DNA from: CANQBR01 sp964641395
GTDB lineage: Bacteria; Bacillota; Negativicutes; Acidaminococcales; Acidaminococcaceae
Assembly (NCBI GenBank): GCA_964641395.1
Contig: CAZXKQ010000029.1
Span: forward strand, 1 to 22,863
Reading direction: 5' to 3'
Length of the DNA: 22,863 nucleotides
The notes beneath the pieces were generated by a model. It was not told where the DNA came from and searched no databases. It saw only the letters and a list, made by a program, of their open reading frames with translations. Made by a program: the position numbers and the translations under genes. Shown here one piece after another: positions 1-6,155 of this stretch (within the stretch, counting starts at the first letter, position 1; the number at the start of each line of letters is the position of its first letter).

Positions 1-322
1 TCATTTCCATTCCCCCAGCGAAGCCTGCCAAATTTTAGCAAAACTCCCCTCTTCAATAGCCGCACTAAAAGGCTGGCCTAGAAAGGCGTCTATTATTGCC
101 AGCACAGCTTGAAAATCCACTGTACGGGAACCCATTTTGCCTAAAAAGGCCTTCCATTTCATCTGCATGGGAGCGTTTTCCGCAAAAGCCATAGCCAGAC
201 TTCCCTAGACGACGCAGAAACTCCTCCTGACAGAAAAGTTGCAAACATAGTTGATAGCTTCTTCCACTGGCCTTCGCCTTATTTTTTAAGCGCGCTAGCA
301 CGGAGGCTGCAGGGTCAGCCAT
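1..322 (-). pseudogene. Remnant of AbiEii-type nucleotidyltransferase toxin, internally deleted and frameshifted
   Basis: Two pieces of one AbiEii-like toxin are fused out of frame. The 5' piece starts at the ATG at 320-322 and gives the usual family N-terminus (about 43 residues, with SVLARLKNKAKASG and QLCLQLFCQEEFLRRL). At about position 195 the reading changes frame into the typical C-terminal tail, which includes MQMKWKAFL and ends at the TGA at 1-3. AbiEii toxins are usually near 300 residues; here only about 105 family-like residues remain, and the central GG-x-D-x-D nucleotidyltransferase core is gone. The start overlaps the stop of the upstream antitoxin gene by 8 bases, as in intact AbiE operons. 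The toxin cannot be active. Seen: both fragments and the frame change. Known: the toxin transfers nucleotides. Inferred: a deletion of roughly 190 codons. Confidence 0.82.
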
Positions 323-926
323 TGAGCAACACCTCCATAAGGTTCATAAGCTTGCCGTATAAGTGCATTTCTTTCCCATAGAGGGAAAGTTTAGCGAGAT
401 CCTTCTCTTCATCTGCCACATAGGCCTTTACTGCCTTATTGAAAGTCTCGTGGTCAAGCCGGGTGCGGTATTTAAAACAATCACAGATGGTTCTTTCTCG
501 ATCATAGACAGGAAGTTCGACACCGTTAAAAGCTTCTACAGTCCTCCCCAATTCCCAAAACTCCTTAGCTACATAGTAAGCCTTGAGGGGAAGGAGCGCA
601 AAGTTCCTCACCGCTCGAACCGAGGTCCTAGGCACAGCGACAGACCAAGCCCTAGGCAGAAAGTCGCTGTAGCCGTAGTGAAACAAAGCTGATTCAACGC
701 AAACAATGCCTTGGGGGAAGAGTTCTTGCAGGATTTGCTCATCACTAGGGTCTTTGCCCTGGGGTAAACAATAAAAGCCTCTTTTGATTCTTGTGATGTA
801 ACCCTCTTTACACAGAGCCGCTGCCTCATAGGGACTTATACCCGCTGCTGCCAACTCCCTACTCCCTACCAAGCCGCCCCTCTCTGCGATCACTTTGGCT
901 GCAAGTTCTTTTTTGCTCCAGGTCAT
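315..926 (-). CDS. AbiEi-family type IV antitoxin (203 aa), orphaned
   Basis: The predicted antitoxin and autorepressor of an AbiE (type IV) toxin-antitoxin module. Residues 1-56 look like the N-terminal winged helix-turn-helix of AbiEi proteins (SRELAAAGIS followed by RIKRGFY); the rest matches the C-terminal antitoxin region, including the ERTICDCFKYR stretch. Length is normal for the family. The ATG at 924-926 follows a promoter and an inverted repeat on the same strand. In known systems AbiEi represses its own operon and antagonises AbiEii without forming a stable complex. Its toxin partner at 1-322 is destroyed, so this gene survives alone; it may now act only as a repressor or as an anti-addiction antitoxin against related toxins, which is inference. 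The region is more AT-rich than the neighbouring GGT gene, hinting at acquisition. Confidence 0.85.
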   Translation of the reverse strand: MTWSKKELAAKVIAERGGLVGSRELAAAGISPYEAAALCKEGYITRIKRGFYCLPQGKDPSDEQILQELFPQGIVCVESALFHYGYSDFLPRAWSVAVPRTSVRAVRNFALLPLKAYYVAKEFWELGRTVEAFNGVELPVYDRERTICDCFKYRTRLDHETFNKAVKAYVADEEKDLAKLSLYGKEMHLYGKLMNLMEVLLNG

Positions 927-945
927 TAGTAAGATGCCAACTTTC

Positions 946-973
946 TACATGCAGATTTTAAAAATTGTATGTA
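946..973 (-). promoter_or_regulatory. Putative AbiEi operator (imperfect inverted repeat)
   Basis: Arms TACATGCAGATTTT (946-959) and AAAAATTGTATGTA (960-973) pair at 11 of 14 positions. The site lies between the start codon and the -10 box of the antitoxin promoter, where bound protein would block transcription. AbiEi proteins are known to bind inverted repeats in their own promoters; the assignment of this site is inference. Confidence 0.5.
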
Positions 974-976
974 CTT

Positions 977-1005
977 ATTATGACATAGGCCGCTACAAAA
1001 TGCAA
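977..1005 (-). promoter_or_regulatory. Promoter of the abiEi gene
   Basis: On the minus strand: -35 TTGCAT (1000-1005), a 17-base spacer, and -10 CATAAT (977-982) preceded by TG one base upstream (extended -10). It sits about 50 bases from the antitoxin start codon. Confidence 0.65.
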
Positions 1006-1145
1006 CAGTTTTTACAATAAAGAACGGCACCTAAAAAATTCTTCAGCCTCCGCTACCCCTGGCAGCGCCTCTTCGAGGTGGAAGTGAAGCTGAAGCAGGG
1101 CTGAGGTAGCTGTAGAGCCTAGCCCCCGGCCAGGCTACAAAGGCA
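1006..1145. other. Intergenic stretch with a possible coding remnant
   Basis: Together with the two promoter regions this belongs to a 330-base gap between genes. After an in-frame stop at 1018-1020 the plus strand reads a short piece of natural-looking protein (FFSLRYPWQRLFEVEVKL) up to a TGA near 1104, without start or ribosome site; it could be the 3' end of a deleted gene. The arms CTTCAGC (1041-1047) and GCTGAAG form a long-range inverted repeat around it. I recognise no family. Confidence 0.25.
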
Positions 1146-1174
1146 TTGACTTTTTCCTCTTTCTCGCATACAAT
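1146..1174 (+). promoter_or_regulatory. Promoter of the gamma-glutamyltransferase gene
   Basis: -35 TTGACT (1146-1151), 17-base spacer, -10 TACAAT (1169-1174), close to the sigma-70/sigma-A consensus. The predicted transcript start near 1181 leaves a leader of about 75 bases. That leader holds GGACAA (1182-1187) and TTGTCC (1210-1215) followed by six T residues (1217-1222), which could form a weak attenuator-like hairpin. Confidence 0.75.
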
Positions 1175-1256
1175 TAAAGGTGGACAAGGAAGTCACGGCA
1201 GGGTTTCTTTTGTCCCTTTTTTCTAACTGCTGTATTTTGAGTAAGGAGGAGTTATT

Positions 1257-2990
1257 ATGATGGTTTCCCTGCGCAAAAGACTGGCCCAGGCCGCTGCCGC
1301 CACCCTGCTAGCCACCAGCATGGCGGTAAGCTTCACTGCGGTGAAGAGCGTAGAGGCTGCTGCCTACCCGCCTATACGCAACACAACAGTGGGCCTGGCC
1401 CTCTCCACCAGCGACCTAGCTGACGCTGTAGGCCAAAAAGTTCTGGAAGATGGGGGCAATGCTATTGATGCGGCCGTGGCCGTAGGCTACGCCCTGGCCG
1501 TAACCCATCCCTCTGCCGGCAACATCGGCGGTGGCGGCTTCGCCATCATCCACCTGGCCGACGGCAGTGACGTGGCCCTAGACTTCAGAGAAAAGGCTCC
1601 CCTAGCCGCCACCAGGGATATGTACCTGGACAAGGACGGCAACGTCATCCCCAATGCCAGCCTCATCGGCTACAAGGCCGCCGGCGTACCCGGTAGCGTA
1701 GCCGGCATGAGCGCCATGCTGGAAAAGTACGGCACCAAGAGCTTGGCCGAACTGCTCAAGCCCTCCATTGAACTGGCTGAGAAGGGTTACACCATCTCCC
1801 ATCATGAGGCGGTAGTCCTGAAGGATTACGAGAAGCTCTTCCAGCAGTTCCCCTCTAGCGAAAAGTACTTCCTCCATGCAGACAAGACCACCTACAAGGA
1901 AGGGGAGCTGTTCATCCAGAAGGACCTGGCCAAAACCCTGAAGCTCATCGCCAAGGAAGGGCCGGACGCCTTCTACAAGGGGAAGATCGCCGACCTGATC
2001 GCAGCCGATATGGCTAAGAACGGCGGCCTGATCACCAAGGAAGACCTGGCCCAGTACAATGTAGTGTGGCGGGAGCCGGTGAAGGGCTCCTACCGGGGCT
2101 ATGGCATCATCTCCATGAGTCCTCCCAGCTCTGGCGGCATCCATGTAGCCCAGATCTTGAACGTGATGGAAAACGCCGATGTAGCCAAGATGGGCCCCGG
2201 CTCTGCTGACAAGATCCACCTGATGGCCGAGGCTATGCGCTATGCCTATGCTGACCGCTCCGAGTACCTAGGGGATCCCGACTTCGTAAAGGTTCCCCAA
2301 AAAGAGCTGATGAGCAAGGACTACGCCAAACAGATCTACGCCAAGATCGGCCCCAAGGCCACTCCCAGCGCCGAAGTACGGCCGGGCCTGACCCTGCCTG
2401 AGGGCACCCACACCACCCACTACAGCGTAGCTGACAAATACGGCAACGCAGTGGCAGTCACCTACACCATCAACGCCCTCTACGGCTCTGCCGCCTGTGT
2501 AGACGGGGCCGGCTTCCTGCTCAATGACGAGATGGACGACTTCGCCGCCAAGGCCGGCGTGCCCAACCAATTCGGCTTGGTAGGCAACGATGCCAACTGC
2601 ATCCAGCCTCAGAAGCGGCCTCTCTCCTCTATGTCCCCCACCATCGTAACCAAGGACGGCCAGCTGTTCATGGTTCTGGGCAGCCCTGGCGGCTCCCGTA
2701 TCATCACCACCGTGCTCCAGGTTATCTCCAACGTCATCGACCACAAGATGGACATCAGCGAGGCTGTAAGCTATCCGCGGGTACACATGCAGTGGCTGCC
2801 TGACGAACTGAGGATCGAAAAGGACGGCGTAGCGGTAGATGCTGCCGCCAAGTTGGAGGCCATGGGCTACAAGTTGCACACCCAGGGTCTGATGGGCGAC
2901 GTCAACGCCATCATGGTAGACCAAAAGCACGGGGTGTTCTACGGCTCCCATGATCCCCGCAGCAAGGCTGGCGAAGCCCTAGTTTACTAA
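1257..2990 (+). CDS. ggt: Gamma-glutamyltransferase (GGT), secreted proenzyme
   Basis: Cleaves gamma-glutamyl bonds, for example of glutathione, by hydrolysis or transfer; it is made as a proenzyme that self-cleaves. The 577 residues match the usual size. Residues 1-35 form a Sec-type signal peptide (basic start, hydrophobic core, small residues near VEAAA), so it acts outside the cytoplasm. The nucleophile and autocleavage threonine should be T386 in the motif TTHYSVADKYGNAVAVTYT. R111 in DFREKAP matches the substrate-carboxylate arginine, PLSSMSP (456-462) and GSPGGSRI (475-482) match the substrate and oxyanion loops, and LLNDEMDDF follows the nucleophile as expected. AAGGAGGA at 1243-1250 serves the ATG at 1257; the next ATG at 1260 is also possible. 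It has its own promoter and terminator, so it appears monocistronic. In an amino-acid fermenter it could supply glutamate (inference). Confidence 0.96.
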   Translation: MMVSLRKRLAQAAAATLLATSMAVSFTAVKSVEAAAYPPIRNTTVGLALSTSDLADAVGQKVLEDGGNAIDAAVAVGYALAVTHPSAGNIGGGGFAIIHLADGSDVALDFREKAPLAATRDMYLDKDGNVIPNASLIGYKAAGVPGSVAGMSAMLEKYGTKSLAELLKPSIELAEKGYTISHHEAVVLKDYEKLFQQFPSSEKYFLHADKTTYKEGELFIQKDLAKTLKLIAKEGPDAFYKGKIADLIAADMAKNGGLITKEDLAQYNVVWREPVKGSYRGYGIISMSPPSSGGIHVAQILNVMENADVAKMGPGSADKIHLMAEAMRYAYADRSEYLGDPDFVKVPQKELMSKDYAKQIYAKIGPKATPSAEVRPGLTLPEGTHTTHYSVADKYGNAVAVTYTINALYGSAACVDGAGFLLNDEMDDFAAKAGVPNQFGLVGNDANCIQPQKRPLSSMSPTIVTKDGQLFMVLGSPGGSRIITTVLQVISNVIDHKMDISEAVSYPRVHMQWLPDELRIEKDGVAVDAAAKLEAMGYKLHTQGLMGDVNAIMVDQKHGVFYGSHDPRSKAGEALVY

Positions 2991-3082
2991 GCTAGCTGTC
3001 AAGATGCGGGGCCACGGTTCAGCCTCGCCCTAGCTTAGGAGCGCCCTAGCACCCCTAGCAGGCCTTACACCTTACACATCAA

Positions 3083-3137
3083 CACCCTTCTCTCCCTGTA
3101 AGCCTAAGGGCCGCCGGCGAGGGAAGGGTGCTTTTTT
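3083..3137 (+). terminator. Rho-independent terminator after ggt
   Basis: Arms CACCCTTC (3083-3090) and GAAGGGTG (3123-3130) enclose a 32-base loop with further GC-rich pairing, and are followed by TTTTTT at 3132-3137. It lies about 90 bases beyond the ggt stop codon. Confidence 0.75.
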
Positions 3138-3182
3138 GCCTAAGCGGGAAAGAAACTAGCTCTTCCCCTTAATTTTGTAGTT

Positions 3183-3225
3183 TTGATGTGACAAAATCGA
3201 TAAAATAAAAAGTTTGTCACATCAA
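3183..3225. repeat. Perfect 13-bp inverted repeat upstream of the first ATPase gene
   Basis: TTGATGTGACAAA (3183-3195) and its exact reverse complement TTTGTCACATCAA (3213-3225) are separated by a 17-base AT-rich spacer. The repeat ends 10 bases before the -35 box of the downstream gene and is not followed by a T run on the plus strand. An operator is the simplest reading; a mobile-element end is an alternative. Confidence 0.7.
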
Positions 3226-3235
3226 TGTTATCAAG

Positions 3236-3264
3236 TTTACTTTTTCTCGCAGCCGTGCTATACT
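3236..3264 (+). promoter_or_regulatory. Promoter of the first DUF4143 ATPase gene
   Basis: -35 TTTACT (3236-3241), 17-base spacer and -10 TATACT (3259-3264), with TG at 3256-3257 making an extended -10. Because transcription would begin near 3271, the upstream in-frame start at 3214 cannot be used; this supports initiation at 3286. Confidence 0.7.
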
Positions 3265-3285
3265 GGGAGGAAGGGAGGTGAGCCT

Positions 3286-4599
3286 ATGGAGCTAAAGGCT
3301 AGGAAGCGTTATTTGGCCCAGTTAACCGCTTTTCAGGATACTGGTTTGATCAAGGTCATAAGCGGCATCCGCCGCTGCGGCAAGTCCAGCCTGCTGCAGC
3401 TGCTGGCCGCCCAGCTGCGCTCCTCCGGGGTGGAAGAAGGGCAGCTCATAGCCATGAATTTTGAGTCCCTCCAGTACGGAGAGCCCAACGGCACCGACCT
3501 CTACCACTACGTCATGGCCCGGCGGCTGCCGGGAAAAAGGCTCTACCTCTTGTTAGACGAGGTACAACAGGTTCCCGGCTGGCAGAAGGCCATAACATCC
3601 TTCCAAACGGACCTAGACTGCGATATCTACATAACCGGCTCTAATGCCTTCCTCCTCTCCTCCCAGCTGTCTACCTACTTGGCCGGCCGCTACGTGGAGC
3701 TTAAGATGCTCCCCCTCTCCTTTGCTGAGTTTTTGGACTTCCAGGATTATAGCTTGGAGCCCTACACTTCTCCCCTGGGAGGGGAAAGAAGGCGGGCCCT
3801 GAATAAGCTGGGGCAGCAGGTGGAGCTGCGGGAGCTGCTAGAGGCCTACATCCGCTACGGCGGCATGCCGGCCCTGCGGGAAACCGGCCTGAACCAGCAG
3901 AGGGTGGCTATGTTGCTAGACGGCATCTACTCTACCGTAGTGATGCGAGACATTTTAGAGCGGGGCCGGCTCCAGGAGCAGCGGGCCGTCACTGATGCCC
4001 TCTTGCTGCGCAAGCTCATCCTCTTTTTGGCGGATAACGTGGGCAGCAGCATCTCCGCCCGCTCCATCGGCAGAACCTTGGTGGCAGAGGGCCTGCTGAA
4101 CCAGGGCAGACACCGGGGCCTGCCAGCAGTGCAGACCATCTCTGCCTACCTCACCGCCCTGCTGGAAGCCTATGTTTTCTACGAAGTGAAGCGTTTCGAT
4201 ATCCGGGGACGGGACTTTCTCCGCACCCTGGGCAAGTACTACATCGTGGACACCGGCCTGCGCAACTACCTGCTGGGCCAGCGAGGCGGCGATAGCGGCC
4301 ACCTTTTGGAGAACGTGGTCTTCCTAGAGCTGTTGCGCAGGGGCCAGGCTGTAGCCGTAGGCAAATTGGGGCAGCGGGAGATAGACTTCGTGGTCACCGC
4401 CCAGGGTTCTAAGCAGTACATCCAGGTGACGGAAAGCCTCTCTGCCCCGGAGACCAGGGAGAGGGAACTGGCTCCCCTGCTGGCCATAGCCGATAATTAT
4501 GAGAAGCTGGTCATCACCCTGGAGCCTAGCCTGGACAGCGACTACAGAGGCATAAAGATCGTCAACATAGCGGACTTCCTCCTAGAGGAAGGGCTTTGA
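3286..4599 (+). CDS. AAA-type ATPase with C-terminal DUF4143 domain (437 aa)
   Basis: A member of the large AAA_14/DUF4143 group of ATP-binding proteins, common in accessory regions of anaerobes; their cellular role is largely unknown. Residues 27-35 are the Walker A loop (GIRRCGKSS), residues 86-94 the Walker B strand (LYLLLDEVQ), and ITGSNA (116-121) matches the sensor motif of the group. The C-terminal part holds a PD-(D/E)xK-like pattern (REIDFV then YIQVT), typical of DUF4143, with threonine where many relatives carry lysine. The start at 3286 is chosen because GGAGG at 3274-3278 is 7 bases away and the promoter lies just upstream; the 24-codon extension to 3214 would precede the promoter. 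It converges on a second ATPase of the same type. Its sequence is clearly different from that neighbour, so this is not a recent duplication. Confidence 0.85.
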   Translation: MELKARKRYLAQLTAFQDTGLIKVISGIRRCGKSSLLQLLAAQLRSSGVEEGQLIAMNFESLQYGEPNGTDLYHYVMARRLPGKRLYLLLDEVQQVPGWQKAITSFQTDLDCDIYITGSNAFLLSSQLSTYLAGRYVELKMLPLSFAEFLDFQDYSLEPYTSPLGGERRRALNKLGQQVELRELLEAYIRYGGMPALRETGLNQQRVAMLLDGIYSTVVMRDILERGRLQEQRAVTDALLLRKLILFLADNVGSSISARSIGRTLVAEGLLNQGRHRGLPAVQTISAYLTALLEAYVFYEVKRFDIRGRDFLRTLGKYYIVDTGLRNYLLGQRGGDSGHLLENVVFLELLRRGQAVAVGKLGQREIDFVVTAQGSKQYIQVTESLSAPETRERELAPLLAIADNYEKLVITLEPSLDSDYRGIKIVNIADFLLEEGL

Positions 4600-4604
4600 G
4601 CCAG

Positions 4605-4645
4605 CACCTGAAAAGGCCTGCCATCCCCCACCGGGGCGGCAGGCC
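4605..4645. repeat. 41-bp hairpin repeat, copy 1 (terminator-like)
   Basis: Begins CACCTGAAAAGGCCTGCC and ends GGCAGGCC. The stem AAGGCCTGCC/GGCAGGCCTT (4613-4622 with 4638-4647) has additional CCCC/GGGG pairing inside. Read on the minus strand it is followed by TTTT, so it probably terminates the ATPase gene ending at 4662; it may serve both converging genes. Copy 2 at 6075-6115 is identical at 39 of 41 bases and in the same orientation. Confidence 0.75.
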
Positions 4646-4661
4646 TTAAACTGTATAGCCC

Positions 4662-5963
4662 TTAGAGGCAAAAGGCCGCATAGAGGGGAACCAGCCTCAG
4701 CCCTCCCTGCCGGCCGAAATTCTTAAGGGAGAGGCGGAGGGCGCAAGAGGGCTGATAGGTATTCACAAAGACGTTGAGGCTGCGGGAGCGGACATGCTCC
4801 CCCTTTTTCACCTCCAGCGGGATGAGCTGGCCGCCCTTCTGCAGCACAAAATCCACCTCGGCGGTATTGCCGCTCTCCCAATAGTAGAGGTCGTAGCCCT
4901 TAGCCGCCAACTGCTGGGCCACGTAGTTTTCCGTCACCGCTCCTAGGAAGGTGTTCCCCTCCCCTGTCAGCACCGTCTGGGGAGAGAGGCCGGCCTTCAT
5001 GGTCAGCAGGCCTACATCCCCTAGGTAGAGTTTGAAGGCTGCTAAGTCCGCATAGGCGGCGAGAGGTTCCCAGGCCTGCTTAAGGCGCTGGCATTTCAGC
5101 ACCACCCCGGCCAGGGCCAGCCATTCAAGGGCAGGGCCGAAGAAGGCGGCGCTGCCGCCTCGCTGCACCACCTTGTACTGAAACTTTTTGTTCTCCTTGG
5201 CCAACTGGGCCGGTATCGAGTTGTAACAGGCCCGGATCTTCACGCTGTCGGCAGTGCTGGCGTATTTAGCCATATCCGCTATATAGCCGTTCAGGATTTC
5301 ATTCTGGAGGGGTGGCACGTCCAGCAGGCTGCCTCCACGGCAGAAGGCCTTGACGCAGGCTGGCAGGCCGCCGATGAGCAGGTATTCCCGGTACAGCTCC
5401 ACGGCCTCCTGGTGCAGGGCGGCAGGCAGGGGCTCCATCCCTGCATAGGCTGTGGCTATGGCCTCCCCCAGGGCAGCCTTCCCCCTGGCCCAGAGGTACT
5501 CTTCCAAGTCCAAGGGCTGGAGGGTGAGGGTTTGCACCTTGCCCACCGGGTAGGAATACTGCTGGCGGTTGATGGCCACTCCCAGGAGGCTCCCTGCCGC
5601 GGCCACGTGGAGCTCCGGCACTTCCTCGCAAAAATACTTTAGGGAGGTGAGGGCCCGCTCACAGGCCTGCACCTCGTCCAGGATGAGCAGGGTTTCCCCT
5701 GGCCTGATAGCTTCCCCGGTGGACGCCTCCAGGTAGCGGAGGAGGCGCTGGGGAGCTATGCTGTCCTTGAAAAAAGAGGCCAAGGCCTGGTTCGTCTCCA
5801 AATTTATATAGACCAGGTTTTTAAACTGTTCCTGGCCGAACTTCCTCAGGCTGTAGGTTTTGCCCACTTGGCGGGCGCCGTTGAGAAGCAGGGGCAGGCG
5901 GCCGTCAGCCTTATTCTTCCAGGCCAGCAGCTGTTTTTCTATCTTGCGCTTCATCCTCATCAC
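4662..5963 (-). CDS. Second AAA-type ATPase with DUF4143 domain (about 430 aa)
   Basis: Same broad group as the protein at 3286-4599 but a different subfamily. With the GTG at 5963 as residue 1, Walker A is GARQVGKT (29-36), Walker B is TLLILDEVQA (91-100) and the sensor-like motif is AAAGSLLG (121-128). The C-terminal DUF4143 part has the pattern AEVDFV then IPLEVKKG, a complete PD-(D/E)xK-like signature. Three starts are possible: GTG 5963, ATG 5960 and ATG 5954; AAGGGG at 5963-5968 is 8 bases from the ATG at 5954, which I think is the true start. It is a single gene with its own promoter, lying between the two copies of a 41-bp repeat. Function is unknown; the group includes ATPases of mobile or defence-associated regions. 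Confidence 0.85.
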   Translation of the reverse strand: MMRMKRKIEKQLLAWKNKADGRLPLLLNGARQVGKTYSLRKFGQEQFKNLVYINLETNQALASFFKDSIAPQRLLRYLEASTGEAIRPGETLLILDEVQACERALTSLKYFCEEVPELHVAAAGSLLGVAINRQQYSYPVGKVQTLTLQPLDLEEYLWARGKAALGEAIATAYAGMEPLPAALHQEAVELYREYLLIGGLPACVKAFCRGGSLLDVPPLQNEILNGYIADMAKYASTADSVKIRACYNSIPAQLAKENKKFQYKVVQRGGSAAFFGPALEWLALAGVVLKCQRLKQAWEPLAAYADLAAFKLYLGDVGLLTMKAGLSPQTVLTGEGNTFLGAVTENYVAQQLAAKGYDLYYWESGNTAEVDFVLQKGGQLIPLEVKKGEHVRSRSLNVFVNTYQPSCALRLSLKNFGRQGGLRLVPLYAAFCL

Positions 5964-5975
5964 CCCTTGGGCCCT

Positions 5976-6004
5976 ATTTTAGCTCTTTTTGATAGTTAAG
6001 TCAA
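5976..6004 (-). promoter_or_regulatory. Promoter of the second ATPase gene
   Basis: Minus strand: -35 TTGACT (5999-6004), 17-base spacer, -10 TAAAAT (5976-5981). The transcript would have a very short leader, with the AAGGGG ribosome site almost at its 5' end. Confidence 0.75.
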
Positions 6005-6074
6005 GAAAAATACGATATCATCCAACTTTTTCCCACTTAAAAATCAAAAGGCCCCCTGCCCTACCCTAGCCGCC

Positions 6075-6115
6075 CACCTGAAAAGGCCTGCCACCCCTCA
6101 CCGGGGCGGCAGGCC
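6075..6115. repeat. 41-bp hairpin repeat, copy 2 (terminator of the TRAP operon)
   Basis: Same element as 4605-4645, with two base differences (6094 and 6098). Stem GGCCTGCC (6085-6092) with GGCAGGCC (6108-6115). On the minus strand the stem is followed by TTTT and lies about 40 bases after the permease stop, so it is a plausible terminator for the TRAP operon. Confidence 0.75.
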
Positions 6116-6155
6116 GCTAGGGAAAATCGCTTAGCTTCTATACTCTGCTGCCTAC

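Noticed and set aside
1602..2951. Two long minus-strand frames opposite ggt
   Set aside because: They mirror a gene with a complete catalytic signature and have no ribosome site or family resemblance.
3214..3285. A 24-codon N-terminal extension of the first DUF4143 ATPase
   Set aside because: It would start inside the inverted repeat, upstream of the promoter, and lacks a ribosome site; the ATG at 3286 has a good one.
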